In this document: piece after piece, positions 26,515 through 35,658 of the stretch
Layout: each line of letters starts with the position of its first letter
Position numbering within the stretch: position 1 is the stretch's first letter
Source of the DNA: Massilia sp. IC2-278
GTDB lineage: Bacteria; Pseudomonadota; Gammaproteobacteria; Burkholderiales; Burkholderiaceae_D
Direction of reading: 5' to 3'
Length of the DNA stretch: 64,000 nt
NCBI RefSeq assembly: GCF_020708045.1
Contig: NZ_JAJFES010000016.1
Span: 1 to 64,000, forward strand
Translations under genes and position numbers: made by a program
The notes under the pieces: generated by a model
Databases searched by the model: none
What the model saw: only the letters and a program-made list of their open reading frames with translations
Told to the model about the DNA's origin: nothing

Positions 26515-28509
26515 TCACTGCTTCAAATACTTCTCGAACCACTCCACCGTCCTCTTGCGCTGGTCCAGCTGGTGCTCCGGCTTGCGGATCGCATGTCCTT
26601 CCCCTTCGTAAATCACCAGCGCGGTCGGCACCCCCATCGCGCGCAGGCCGTGCCAGAACTCCATCGACTGCACCGCCGGCGTCTCGACGTCACGCTCGCC
26701 CACGTAGATCAGGGTCGGCGTCTTCGCCTGCTTGATGGCCTCGATCGGCGAGGCCCTGCGGTACACCGCCGGATCGTCGTACATGGTGGCGCCGAAGAAC
26801 GGCACCATCCACTGGTCGATGCCGTTCTGGCCGTAGTAACTGATCCAGTTGGCGATGCCGGCGCCCGCCACCGCCGCCTTGAAGCGGGTGCTGTGCGTCA
26901 CGCCCCACATGGTCATGAAGCCGCCGTAGGAATGCCCCATCAGCCCCAGGCGCGCGCCGTCGATCGGCGCCTGCGCGATGGCGGCGTCGACGCCGGCCAG
27001 GATGTCGCGCCAGTCGCCGCCGCCGAAGTCGCGCCGGTTGGCCGAGGTAAAGGCCAGGCCCTGGCCATAGCTGCCGCGCGGGTTCGGCTGCAACACGAAG
27101 TAGCCGCGCTCGACCAGCTCACGCACCAGCGGGTTGGCCGACGCGCCGGCGCCGACGTAGCGCGGCGTCGCGGCCGAGGCCGGGCCGCCGTGCACGATCA
27201 CCACCATCGGGTGCTTGCGCGTTTGCTCGTCCTTGGCGTGCGGCTGGCGCGGGCCGATTAGCCAGCCCTGGCTGCGGTAGCCTTCGTTGGTCCAGGCGAT
27301 GCTGCGCGCCGCCACCTGGGGCGCGGCGCCATCGTTGTCGCGGGTGAGCTTCACCAGTTCGTTCACGCGCCCGGCCGCGATGTAAGGCGCCTGCTCGTAG
27401 GTCTCGAACACCGACACCGCCGCGCCGCCGTCCGCGCTGAACACGATACGGCCGTCGCGCGAGCCGCTGGCCGTGACCGCGCGCGAGAACAGGCGGCGCG
27501 TGCTGCGCGCGTGCGGGTCGACCGCGACCACCGTCATCTGGTCGCCCTGCAGGCTGGAGGCGACCAGGCCGGTCCCTTTCCAGGCCAGGCCGTTGAACGA
27601 GCCGGCAAAGCCCGGGGTCACGTCGACCGGCTCGCCACCGGCCAGCGGCACCGTGAAGATGTCGCCGCCGACCGAGCCGAAGTCGCTCATCAGGCCGCCG
27701 ACAAAGGCGACCGTGCGCCCGTCCGGCGACACGTGCGGCAGGCTGACCTGCATCTTCGGCGCGGCGACGATGCGCAGCGCGCCGCTGGCGGCATCGATGT
27801 GGCCGAGCGTGGCCACCCACCAGTTGTTGTCGCCGTTGCCTTGCGCGCTGGTCGCGATGAAGCCCTTGCCGTCGGGCGTCCAGTCGTATTCGTAGACATT
27901 GGTGCCGTCGGGCGAGACCATGCGCGCCTCGCCGCCCGCGCCTGGCACGATGGCGATGCGCTGGGCATCCTCGTTGACGCCGATCTCGCCGACCAGGCGT
28001 TCGCCCGCCTCGACCGCGCCGGTCTGTTTCTTCGCGCCGACCGTGGCCAGGAAGGCGATGCGGCTGCCGTCCGGCGACCAGCGCGCGGTGTTGGCCACGC
28101 CTGCAATCGTGGCCGCGGCTGCGGGCTGGCCGCCGCGCACCACCCACAGCGTGGCCGTGCCGGCCTGGGAATCGGCGGCGATGAAGGCCAGGCTGCGGCG
28201 GTCCGGCGACCAGCTCGGGAAATCGTAGGAACATGCGGCGCAGGGGTCGTATTCGGCCGTCACCTTGCCGCTCGCGGCGTCGCGCACGACGATGCGCCCG
28301 TGGGGGCGCTGGCCAGGCGCGCCGGCGTCGGATTCGATGGCGGCGATGCGCTCGCCGTTGGCCGTGATCGCGACCGAACGGTAGTCGCGCAGCGCGGTTG
28401 GGGTGGAAGCCGTGGTGGGAGCTGCGGTGGGAGCTGCCGCGGCGGCCAGGCTCGTGCCCACCAGGGCGCCGGCAGTCATGGCGCCGGCAAGGGCCTTGGT
28501 TACTTTCAT
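26515..28509 (-). CDS. S9 family prolyl oligopeptidase-like peptidase
   Basis: 664 aa, signal peptide at the N-terminus (to about residue 26), then TolB-like beta-propeller repeats (WSPDRRSLAF, WSPDGSRIAF, VSPDGRTVAF), and an alpha/beta-hydrolase domain. Catalytic Ser sits in GHSYGGF, Asp in VGERDVETP and His in EGEGHAIRKPEH, all near the C-terminus as expected for dipeptidyl/acylaminoacyl peptidases. GAGGAGGAGAA precedes the start. It should trim peptides in the periplasm; convergent with the M16 peptidase. Confidence 0.92.
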   Translation of the reverse strand: MKVTKALAGAMTAGALVGTSLAAAAAPTAAPTTASTPTALRDYRSVAITANGERIAAIESDAGAPGQRPHGRIVVRDAASGKVTAEYDPCAACSYDFPSWSPDRRSLAFIAADSQAGTATLWVVRGGQPAAAATIAGVANTARWSPDGSRIAFLATVGAKKQTGAVEAGERLVGEIGVNEDAQRIAIVPGAGGEARMVSPDGTNVYEYDWTPDGKGFIATSAQGNGDNNWWVATLGHIDAASGALRIVAAPKMQVSLPHVSPDGRTVAFVGGLMSDFGSVGGDIFTVPLAGGEPVDVTPGFAGSFNGLAWKGTGLVASSLQGDQMTVVAVDPHARSTRRLFSRAVTASGSRDGRIVFSADGGAAVSVFETYEQAPYIAAGRVNELVKLTRDNDGAAPQVAARSIAWTNEGYRSQGWLIGPRQPHAKDEQTRKHPMVVIVHGGPASAATPRYVGAGASANPLVRELVERGYFVLQPNPRGSYGQGLAFTSANRRDFGGGDWRDILAGVDAAIAQAPIDGARLGLMGHSYGGFMTMWGVTHSTRFKAAVAGAGIANWISYYGQNGIDQWMVPFFGATMYDDPAVYRRASPIEAIKQAKTPTLIYVGERDVETPAVQSMEFWHGLRAMGVPTALVIYEGEGHAIRKPEHQLDQRKRTVEWFEKYLKQ

Positions 28510-28720
28510 TGTTCTCCTCCTCGTTGGCCGCCCTGGGCACGGGATATGCGCGGGCTGGCTCGTCGTTGTTTGACCTGGCGCAGTCTACGCGACATCTTCT
28601 GAGTTCGCCGCGCAACGATTCTTATGCCGGCCGCATGATTTTGCTATGAAGCAATGAAATATCATGATGGCTTCTTGCCCTGCAGCTACACTTCCCGGGT
28701 AAACCGAGCAGGAGACAAGC

Positions 28721-29974
28721 ATGATCTACAAAGACACCGACAACAAGGAACCGGTCCTCGCCATTCTCGAGAAGATGCTGGGCCTGGCCGGCGCAGGCAA
28801 GAAGGCGCTGATCGAGCGCGAGCTGCGCATCATGCGCGCCGGCGTGAAGGGCGAGCGCGAATCGGCCTACCTGATCGACTTCCACCTGAAGGATTCGACC
28901 CGCACCGCCGTCGTGCACGACCTGCGCCTGGTGCTCGACGACGGCCGCGTGGCCCAGATCGACCACCTGCTGATCCACCGCACGCGCCGCATCTACATCC
29001 TCGAAACCAAGCATTTCGCACACGGCGTGAAGATCACCGAACAAGGCGAATTCCTGCGCTGGAACGACTGGAAGAAGACCTACGAAGGCATGCCCTCGCC
29101 GCTGGCCCAGAACGAGCGCCATGCGCTGGTGCTGCGCAAGGTGCTGGAGACGCTGGGGCTGGGCGAGTCGCCGATCGAGACCCTGGTGCTGGTGGCGCCC
29201 GACGCGCGCATCGACCGGCCGCGCAAGTTCGACACCTCGCAGGTGGTCAAGGCCGACCAGTTCATGGAAAGGCTGCACAAATCGCTGGAAGGCGCGCCGG
29301 TGCTGACGGTGCTCAGCGGCTTGCTGAAGAACACGGTGTCGGACTCGATCGGCGACATCGCGAAGAAGCTGGTGGCGCTGCACCGGCCCTCGACCTCGGA
29401 CTACATGGCGCGCTTCGGCGTGCAGCGCGACGCGTTGATGCAGGCCGCGCCGGCGCCGTCCAGGGCGGACCCGGCGCCGCCCTCTGCTGCCGCACCGGCG
29501 CCCGAAGCGCCAGCGGCCCGCGCAATGGCGCCGCAGGAGCCGGGTCCGGCCAGGCCGGCGCCGCCACGTTCCGCGCCTTCCGCCAGCATGGAGCGGGAAC
29601 CGGCGCTGGCAGCGGCGGCCGCGCCGCGCGCCGGCCCGCGGGTGGTCATCCTGCCGCAGGGGAGCACCGCCCGGCCGATGACGCACGGCGCCGCTGGCGC
29701 CGCGTCTACACACGCTGCCGCCGCGCCGGCTGCGGACCATGACGCGGCGGCACAGCCGCATGCCTGCCGCAGCTGCGGCGGTGCGGACCTGTCCATCGTC
29801 TGGGGAAAATACGGTTACTACTTCAAGTGCGGCGGCTGCGGCGGGAATACGCCGTTCAGCGTGGGCTGCGGCGGCGCCGACCACAAGGAACGCATCCGCA
29901 AGGACGGGCGCCACTTCTACCGCGAGTGCACGGGCTGCGGCACCAGCTCGCTCTACTTCACCAATCCGCAATAG
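28721..29974 (+). CDS. NERD-domain protein with C-terminal zinc ribbons
   Basis: 417 aa. Residues about 40-165 form a NERD (nuclease-related) domain: GVKGERESAYLID, then QIDHLLIHRTRRIYILETKH, which supplies the D...E-x-K pattern of PD-(D/E)xK nucleases. An Ala/Pro-rich linker (about 240-345) leads to a cysteine-rich end with CRSCGG, CGGCGG and CTGCG pairs, like the zinc fingers of topoisomerase I. This suggests a DNA-handling protein; nuclease activity is inferred only. GGAG precedes ATG 28721. It is bounded by convergent ribE and a divergent peptidase gene, so no operon clue. Confidence 0.82.
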   Translation: MIYKDTDNKEPVLAILEKMLGLAGAGKKALIERELRIMRAGVKGERESAYLIDFHLKDSTRTAVVHDLRLVLDDGRVAQIDHLLIHRTRRIYILETKHFAHGVKITEQGEFLRWNDWKKTYEGMPSPLAQNERHALVLRKVLETLGLGESPIETLVLVAPDARIDRPRKFDTSQVVKADQFMERLHKSLEGAPVLTVLSGLLKNTVSDSIGDIAKKLVALHRPSTSDYMARFGVQRDALMQAAPAPSRADPAPPSAAAPAPEAPAARAMAPQEPGPARPAPPRSAPSASMEREPALAAAAAPRAGPRVVILPQGSTARPMTHGAAGAASTHAAAAPAADHDAAAQPHACRSCGGADLSIVWGKYGYYFKCGGCGGNTPFSVGCGGADHKERIRKDGRHFYRECTGCGTSSLYFTNPQ

Positions 29975-29997
29975 GCACTGCGGACTGGTTCAGGGCT

Positions 29998-30627
29998 TCA
30001 GACCTTCGAGGCCGACAGCATGCGCTCGACGTAGCGGGCGATCAGGTCGATCTCGAGGTTGACCTTGCTGCCTGCGCGCAGGTGCTTCAGGGTCGTGACC
30101 TCGATGGTGTGCGGGATCAGGTTGATCGAGAAGCGGCAGACCCTGGCGCCATCGGCTTCCAGGTCTTCCACGCGGTTGACGGTCAGCGACACGCCGTTCA
30201 CCACCACCGAGCCTTTATAGGCCAGGAACTTGGCCAGCTCCTGCGGTGCGTCGATCACCAGCTCGTGCGACTCGCCCACCGGCGCGAAGCTGTGCACCGT
30301 GCCCAGGCCGTCGACGTGGCCCGAAACCAGGTGGCCGCCCAGGCGCTCGGCCAGGGTCAGGGCTTTTTCCAGGTTGACTTCGCCGGCGGCGTCCAGGCCC
30401 GCGGTCTTGCTCAGGCTTTCGCGCGAGACGTCGACGGCGAAGCTGTTATCGGTCTTGGCGACCACGGTCATGCAGGCGCCGTTGATGGCGATCGAGTCGC
30501 CCAGGATGACGTCGCCCAGCGGCAGGCTGCCGGCGTCGATATCCAGGCGCACGCCCGCGTCATGGCCACCCGCCAGCGGCGAGACCGAAGTGATGTTGCC
30601 GACAGCGGCGACGATTCCAGTAAACAT
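29998..30627 (-). CDS. ribE: Riboflavin synthase alpha chain
   Basis: 209 aa. Two lumazine-binding repeats: MFTGIVAAVGNI with GDSIAINGACMTVV, and a second with GSVVVNGVSLTVN. It dismutates two lumazines to riboflavin plus the diaminouracil. It starts 13 bp after the ribD stop on the same strand, forming ribD-ribE. The gene usually lies next to ribB-ribH; here about 9.7 kb separates them. Confidence 0.96.
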   Translation of the reverse strand: MFTGIVAAVGNITSVSPLAGGHDAGVRLDIDAGSLPLGDVILGDSIAINGACMTVVAKTDNSFAVDVSRESLSKTAGLDAAGEVNLEKALTLAERLGGHLVSGHVDGLGTVHSFAPVGESHELVIDAPQELAKFLAYKGSVVVNGVSLTVNRVEDLEADGARVCRFSINLIPHTIEVTTLKHLRAGSKVNLEIDLIARYVERMLSASKV

Positions 30628-30640
30628 ACGGCTTGATTCC

Positions 30641-31771
30641 TCAGGTTGATTCTAGGGGTTGTTCTTGTTTTTCGAAGCGCGCCAGGATGCGCAGGTCGAC
30701 GCCGACCTGGCTCACGCCGTGAAAACGCAATGCGTGTTTATCAGCCAGGCGGGCCAGCGGAGGCAGCGCGAACATGCCCTGCCCCGCGCCGATCAGGCTG
30801 GGCGCCAGGTAGACCAGCAGCTCGTCGACGCAGCCTTCGCGCACCAGCGAGGCGTTCAACTTGGAGCCGGCTTCGACGTGGACTTCGTTGATCTCGCGCC
30901 GGCCCAGTTCGCGCATCAGGGCCGGCAGGTCGACCTTGCCGGAAGCGTTGGGCAGCAGGATGATTTCATGGCCGAGGGCGCGCAACATCGCCGCCTTGTC
31001 GCCATCGTCGGCGGCAGCCACGATCCAGCACGGCTCACCCTGCAGGATGCGTGCATCGAGATCGATCTCGAGGCGGCTGTCGACGATCACGCGGCGCGGC
31101 TGGCGCGCATTGGCCACATCCATGTCAATCCCGCGCACCGTGAGTTGCGGGTCGTCCGCCTTTACCGTGCCGATGCCGGTCAGGATGACGCAGGCGCGGG
31201 CGCGCCAGGCATGACCGTCGGCACGGGCTTCGGGGCCGGTGATCCATTGGCTTTCGCCATTCTCCAGCGCCGTGAAACCGTCCAGGCTGGCCGCCGTCTT
31301 CAGGCGCACCCAGGGCAGGCCCTGGCGCATGCGCTTGAAGAAGCCGATGTTCAGTTCGTGGGCTTCGTTCGCCAGTTCGCCTATCGCCACCGCGATGCCG
31401 GCCGCTTCCAGCTGGGCCATGCCGCGCCCGGCCACCAGCGGGTTCGGGTCACCCATCGCCGCCACCACGCGCCCCAGCCCGGCCTCTACCAGCGCCTTCG
31501 AGCAGGGCGGCGTGCGGCCATAGTGGCTGCAGGGCTCCAGCGTGACGTAGGCGGTGGCGCCGCGCACGTCGTTGCCGCGGGCGGCGGCGTCGCGCAAGGC
31601 CTGGATCTCGGCATGGGCCTGGCCGGCCGGCTGGGTGTGGCCGGCGCCAATCACTTCCCCATCCTTGACGATCACGCAGCCGATGCGCGGGTTCGGCGCG
31701 GTGATGTACATGCCCTTTGCGGCCCATTCCAGGGCCAGCGCCATGCCTTCGGTATCGGTCTTGATCTGCAC
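30641..31771 (-). CDS. ribD: Bifunctional RibD deaminase/reductase
   Basis: 376 aa. The N-terminal deaminase has HAEIQAL and EPCSHYGRTPPC (zinc His and two Cys). The C-terminal reductase has RLKTAASLDG, ESQWITGPEARADGH, TVKADDPQLTVR and VDELLVYLAPSLIG. GTG 31771 is chosen because homologues have several residues before the internal Met (ATG 31744), which has a poorly spaced GAAGG; the start remains uncertain. It lies 19 bp after the fimT-like pilin gene, so riboflavin genes seem to be read from the pilin operon as well. Confidence 0.92.
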   Translation of the reverse strand: MQIKTDTEGMALALEWAAKGMYITAPNPRIGCVIVKDGEVIGAGHTQPAGQAHAEIQALRDAAARGNDVRGATAYVTLEPCSHYGRTPPCSKALVEAGLGRVVAAMGDPNPLVAGRGMAQLEAAGIAVAIGELANEAHELNIGFFKRMRQGLPWVRLKTAASLDGFTALENGESQWITGPEARADGHAWRARACVILTGIGTVKADDPQLTVRGIDMDVANARQPRRVIVDSRLEIDLDARILQGEPCWIVAAADDGDKAAMLRALGHEIILLPNASGKVDLPALMRELGRREINEVHVEAGSKLNASLVREGCVDELLVYLAPSLIGAGQGMFALPPLARLADKHALRFHGVSQVGVDLRILARFEKQEQPLEST

Positions 31772-31790
31772 TGTGTTCAATGTGGTTGGT

Positions 31791-32348
31791 TCAGGAAGGC
31801 GCCTCGGCGCCTTCGCAGTTGGCGTCGCGCTGCGGGTCGCATACGCGGGCGCGGCCCAGCATGTTGATTTTAATACGCCGGATCGCATTGCCGTAGAACA
31901 GTGACAGCGTGCCCCAGCGCGCCGACGCGCTGCTGGTGTCGCTGCAACTGCGCCCGGCGCCATTGTAGGCGATGTAATACGGCGCTGCAGGACTGGTGAA
32001 GGCGAATACCGACGCCACGCCGCTCGGCAGCGGCCCGTGCACGGCGATGATGTCGTCCGGCGGGCCGGGTTCGCCGTCGCCGTCGCGGTCGGCGAACACG
32101 GTCCAGCCGCGCGCCCACTGCGTGCCCTCGGGGTCGCGCGGCACCATCTTGACGCGCTCGTTGCGCGCGATGGCCTGGGCACGCGCCAGGTTGATGGCGC
32201 CGAACAGATCGTTGGTGGCGCTGCGCACCTGCTGGGCGTGCACCAGCGCCTGCAGGTTGGGCAGGCCGACGGCGAGCAGGGTCGCCGCGATGGCGGTGAC
32301 GATGATGAGCTCGGGCAGCGTCATGCCGCGCTGTGGCCGTTTGCTCAT
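31791..32348 (-). CDS. FimT/GspH-type minor pseudopilin
   Basis: 185 aa. Type IV prepilin leader cut at RG/MTLPE (Gly -1, Glu +5) followed by a hydrophobic helix, then a GspH-like globular domain with RSATNDLFGAINLARAQAIARNE and several cysteines. It should be a minor pilin that primes pilus assembly. It overlaps the upstream pilin gene by 4 bp (ATGA). Confidence 0.87.
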   Translation of the reverse strand: MSKRPQRGMTLPELIIVTAIAATLLAVGLPNLQALVHAQQVRSATNDLFGAINLARAQAIARNERVKMVPRDPEGTQWARGWTVFADRDGDGEPGPPDDIIAVHGPLPSGVASVFAFTSPAAPYYIAYNGAGRSCSDTSSASARWGTLSLFYGNAIRRIKINMLGRARVCDPQRDANCEGAEAPS

Positions 32349-32785
32349 GGCCAGCAGCGTGACGAGGTGCCGCTGGCGCCCTGCTCGCCCGTGCTGCGCA
32401 TGCTGAGCGTGCCGCATGCGCTGTCGCTGTAGCTGGCGTCCACGTTCGGCGTGCCCGGTGTGGCGACAATCTCGACGCAGTCGCGCAGCGCGCTGTCCGG
32501 GCAGGCACGCGCCTCGAGTTCATAGGCGCTCTCCGGCGCGTGGCTGCCCGACCACCAGCGCTGGCCCTCGACCGGCGCCGCCGCCGAGAACGCGACATAG
32601 CTGTGGTGCAGCGAATGGTGCCGCTCCTGCTGCTGCATGGCGTCGATCAGCGCCACCTGCCCTTCGATGCGGCGCATCGTCGCCAGGTGCTCGGTATAGC
32701 CGGGATAGGCAATCGCCGCCAGGATAGCCAGGATCAGCAGCACGACCATCGTTTCGATCAGGGTAAAGCCGGGACTGCGGTACAT
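32345..32785 (-). CDS. PilE-type minor pilin
   Basis: 146 aa. Prepilin leader cleaved at SPG/FTLIE (Gly -1, Phe +1, Glu +5), hydrophobic helix MVVLLILAILAAIAYP, then a small domain with cysteines near the C-terminus that could form the D-loop. Fourth gene of the minor-pilin operon; its stop overlaps the next gene's start. Residues match the PilE subclass seen in pilVWX clusters. Confidence 0.87.
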   Translation of the reverse strand: MYRSPGFTLIETMVVLLILAILAAIAYPGYTEHLATMRRIEGQVALIDAMQQQERHHSLHHSYVAFSAAAPVEGQRWWSGSHAPESAYELEARACPDSALRDCVEIVATPGTPNVDASYSDSACGTLSMRSTGEQGASGTSSRCWP

Positions 32786-32814
32786 CGTCGTTCTCCTTCG
32801 ATTGAGGGTGGATG

Positions 32815-33450
32815 TCAGAGCGTGGCGGCATGCAGCTCGGGCCAGTTGGCGACCTCGCGCCAGCCCAGGCGCCGCGCGGGCGCGGTGGCGCTGGCGCGGC
32901 GGTAGTGGCCCTGCAGGACCACGCGCGTGGCCTCGCTGGCGCCGAAGCCGATGGCGGTGATGCGGTAGACCGGATCGGCTGCCGGGTAGTCCAGCAGTTC
33001 GACGATGTAGCGTGGCGGCCGGGCCGGCAGCAGGCCAAGGCCGGTCGGCATTGCGGCGCCGGTGAAGCGGCCGTATTCGACCGACACTGCGCCAGCGAGA
33101 TCGACTGCCTGCCAGGATGGAATGCCCGGCGCCGGGACGAGGTGGCACAGGCCTGCGTGTTCGGCGCTGCCGGCACAGGCGGCGATGAAGGCTGAAGCGT
33201 TTGCCGCGACGAAGATGGCAGTACGCGGCGAGGCCGGACCTGCCGCGCCGGCGATATCGCGCTCGGCGTCGAACAGCGCCACCTGCGCCGACTGGTGCGC
33301 AATATGGCGGTCGCGCTCATGGCGTGCCGACTTGACGGCGGCCAGCGACGCGCGCGTGCTGGAGACCGACATCATCAGCACGGCCAGCATCAGGAACAGG
33401 ACCGTGACCAACGCCGCGCCGCGCTCGCGTTCTTTTTGAAGGGTATCCAT
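32815..33450 (-). CDS. pilX: PilX-type pilus assembly protein
   Basis: 211 aa. Begins with a charged stretch then ERGAALVTVLFLMLAVLMM, the membrane helix typical of PilX. The remainder is a PilX-like domain with two cysteine residues (AACAG, LCHLV). TTGAGG lies before ATG 33450. It lies 7 bp after pilW. It is assigned by position between pilW and the PilE-like gene and by the N-terminal pattern. Confidence 0.82.
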   Translation of the reverse strand: MDTLQKERERGAALVTVLFLMLAVLMMSVSSTRASLAAVKSARHERDRHIAHQSAQVALFDAERDIAGAAGPASPRTAIFVAANASAFIAACAGSAEHAGLCHLVPAPGIPSWQAVDLAGAVSVEYGRFTGAAMPTGLGLLPARPPRYIVELLDYPAADPVYRITAIGFGASEATRVVLQGHYRRASATAPARRLGWREVANWPELHAATL

Positions 33451-33457
33451 TGCAGCC

Positions 33458-34405
33458 TCAAGGAACGGTGGCGCCGGTTGCATACACGGCCGTGAAGAGG
33501 CGGCGCAGCGGTTGCCCGGGTGCGCCCTCGCCGCTGGCGAGCTCGGCCTGCCCCAGGCGCACACCCGGGTCGCCCGCCGCGTGCGCATCGCTGTACGCCT
33601 GCCCGAACAAGTCGTAGCCGGCCGGCGCCGCGACAGTCGATGGCCGCTCGCCATGCAGCAGCAAGGCCACCTTCACATTCGTCACCCGCTTCCACCAGGT
33701 CCTGGCATTCCGCTCCGCTTCCAGGTCGGCGGGCGTGGCGCCGCTCGGCACCAGCGCCGCATCCAGGGCGTTCAGCGCGCTGGCGTTCACGAAGCGGTTG
33801 GCGATACCGTCGCGCGGCGTGTCGGTGTCGATGCCGTACAGGACCTGGAAACCATCGACGCCGGCCACCACCGCATCCGCGCCCCAGCTCGCCGTGCCGC
33901 GGTACTTGCAGCGCAGTTCATCCTGGCCGTCGCTATTGCGCGCCACATAGAAGATGCTCCAGCCATCCTCGGCTTCGTGCACCGGAAAGCCCGCGCAGTT
34001 GAGCACACTGCCATCGCCATCCGGCCCCGCCCCGGCGCCGCCGTAGCGCACCGCCAGCACGTCGCTATGGTTGACGCTGGCGGGAAGCGGACTGTCGATG
34101 CCGAAGCTGGTCTTGCCAATCGAGCGGTCGTCCAGACCCAGCAGCGGCGCCGGCGCACCCGGAGCCGGCCCGGCGGCTCCCAGGCGCTCCCAATCGGCAA
34201 AGGCGCCCTGGCGCACGGCACGGCCGATGACTTCCAGCGCATAGCGGCCGTTGTCGTCGATGGCAGCCGCATCGGCATGGCCGGCATACGCAGCGTTCGC
34301 GCCGAGCAGCAAGGTGGAACCGGCCAGCAGCACGCCCAGGCCGAGCGACAGCGCCACAAGCAGCTCGACCAGCGTCATGCCACATTGATGGACTGCGGCC
34401 TTCAT
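33458..34405 (-). CDS. pilW: PilW-type minor pilin assembly protein
   Basis: 315 aa. Prepilin site CG/MTLVELLVALSLGLG, then a large domain with DDNGRYALEVIGRAVRQGAF, a hallmark of PilW. Its start overlaps the pilV stop (ATGA), and pilX follows after 7 bp. Acts at the membrane in initiation of type IV pilus assembly. Confidence 0.88.
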   Translation of the reverse strand: MKAAVHQCGMTLVELLVALSLGLGVLLAGSTLLLGANAAYAGHADAAAIDDNGRYALEVIGRAVRQGAFADWERLGAAGPAPGAPAPLLGLDDRSIGKTSFGIDSPLPASVNHSDVLAVRYGGAGAGPDGDGSVLNCAGFPVHEAEDGWSIFYVARNSDGQDELRCKYRGTASWGADAVVAGVDGFQVLYGIDTDTPRDGIANRFVNASALNALDAALVPSGATPADLEAERNARTWWKRVTNVKVALLLHGERPSTVAAPAGYDLFGQAYSDAHAAGDPGVRLGQAELASGEGAPGQPLRRLFTAVYATGATVP

Positions 34406-34953
34406 CCCGGCACCGCCATCGTGACAAAGGCCTGCGCGCCGCTCGCCGGCTGCCCCTGGCGCGCGTGCAGGCGCCAGCCGAGCTTGATGACGATCGGCGC
34501 TTGCGCCGAACTGACGCACTCCCAGTCGGGCGCCTGCAAGGCCGGATTCCACACGGCGGCGTCGCGGCAGACCGCGATACGGCCACCCGGGAAGGCACGC
34601 TGCACGAGGCGCGCCGTTTCGTACAGGTCGAAGCGGGCCAGGCTGGCAGGGTCGCAGTCGGCGCCATCGAAACACTGCACGGGCGCGGCGTCCGGGTCGC
34701 CGTCGTCGGCGTCGTAGTCGAGCTGGAGGTAAGGGTTGGCCGCGTCGGGCAGCGCCATCTGCGCCGGATTGGCCAGCATGCGCGCCGACAGCGAGGCGGC
34801 CAGCTGCACGGCTTCGGATTCGAGCGCAGCCTGTTCGCGCAGGCGCGCCACGGTCGATTGCGTGGCCGCCGCACCGATGGCGCCGACAGCCAGGATGAAC
34901 ATCGCGACCAGTACTTCGACCAGCGTAAAGCCCTTGGCACCACAGCGTTGCAC
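34402..34953 (-). CDS. pilV: PilV-type minor pilin
   Basis: 183 aa. Prepilin site KG/FTLVEVLVAMFILAVG, then the AATQSTVARLREQAALESEA helix common to PilV. Start: GTG 34953, because GGAGG (34959-34963) is spaced 5 nt before it; an upstream GTG at 34965 would put the Shine-Dalgarno inside the gene. First gene of pilV-pilW-pilX-pilE-like-fimT-like-ribD-ribE. No pilY1 is present in this operon. Confidence 0.87.
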   Translation of the reverse strand: MQRCGAKGFTLVEVLVAMFILAVGAIGAAATQSTVARLREQAALESEAVQLAASLSARMLANPAQMALPDAANPYLQLDYDADDGDPDAAPVQCFDGADCDPASLARFDLYETARLVQRAFPGGRIAVCRDAAVWNPALQAPDWECVSSAQAPIVIKLGWRLHARQGQPASGAQAFVTMAVPG

Positions 34954-35091
34954 GGCCACCTCCACAGGTTCAAGGCGCGGGAATCCGCGCGAGCTGTGAA
35001 GTTATCAGCGAGCTAAGGTGCACCCATGCGGCCGCTCAAGCGTGCGCGCTTGCCAAAGTTGTGTGTGCCAGGGTCGCGTAGAACCGCGAAT

Positions 35092-35550
35092 TTATTTGCG
35101 CGGATGCCCGACTTCGGCAAGCGCCTGCTGGAACTCGGCGAGGTCCTTGAAGTCTTTATAGACGGAGGCAAAGCGGATGTAAGCGATCTCGTCGAGCCGC
35201 TTGAGTTCCTGCATCACCAGTTCGCCGACATAGCCGGTATCGACTTCGCGGCGGCCGCTGGTGAGCAGCTTTTCCTCGATCGAAGCGACGGCGGCATCGA
35301 TGGCTTCGGCGGAGACCGGGCGCTTGCGCAGCGCAAGCATCAGGCTGCCGCGCAGCTTGCTCGAGGCGAATTCGGTGCGGCTGCCGTTCTTCTTGACGAT
35401 GATCGGCATCGACAGTTCGATGCGTTCGTAGGTGGTAAAGCGCTTGTCGCATTGCACGCAGCGGCGGCGGCGGCGGATGGCGTCGCCTTCCTCGGATACG
35501 CGCGTATCGAGGACCTGGGTATCTTCATGCTGGCAGAACGGACATTTCAT
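35092..35550 (-). CDS. nrdR: Transcriptional repressor NrdR
   Basis: 152 aa. N-terminal zinc ribbon MKCPFCQHEDTQVLDTRVSE with the second CVQCDKRFTTYER pair, then an ATP-cone domain. It represses ribonucleotide reductase genes in response to dATP/ATP. It lies 108 bp downstream of glyA, a conserved betaproteobacterial arrangement. Confidence 0.97.
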   Translation of the reverse strand: MKCPFCQHEDTQVLDTRVSEEGDAIRRRRRCVQCDKRFTTYERIELSMPIIVKKNGSRTEFASSKLRGSLMLALRKRPVSAEAIDAAVASIEEKLLTSGRREVDTGYVGELVMQELKRLDEIAYIRFASVYKDFKDLAEFQQALAEVGHPRK

Positions 35551-35595
35551 GGGGCGCCGATGGTGCTGATGATGCGGATGGTGCGGGGTGATGCA

Positions 35596-35627
35596 AGGAA
35601 CGGCGCCATGCTTCCGGCGCCGTTCCT
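35596..35627 (-). terminator. Strong hairpin between glyA and nrdR
   Basis: A perfect 12-bp stem (AGGAACGGCGCC/GGCGCCGTTCCT) with an 8-nt loop lies 31 bp after the glyA stop. There is no real T-run, so it may be an mRNA-stabilising or attenuating hairpin rather than a full terminator. Confidence 0.55.
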
Positions 35628-35658
35628 GAACTCTACTACGTTTGCAGCGTCGTGACGA

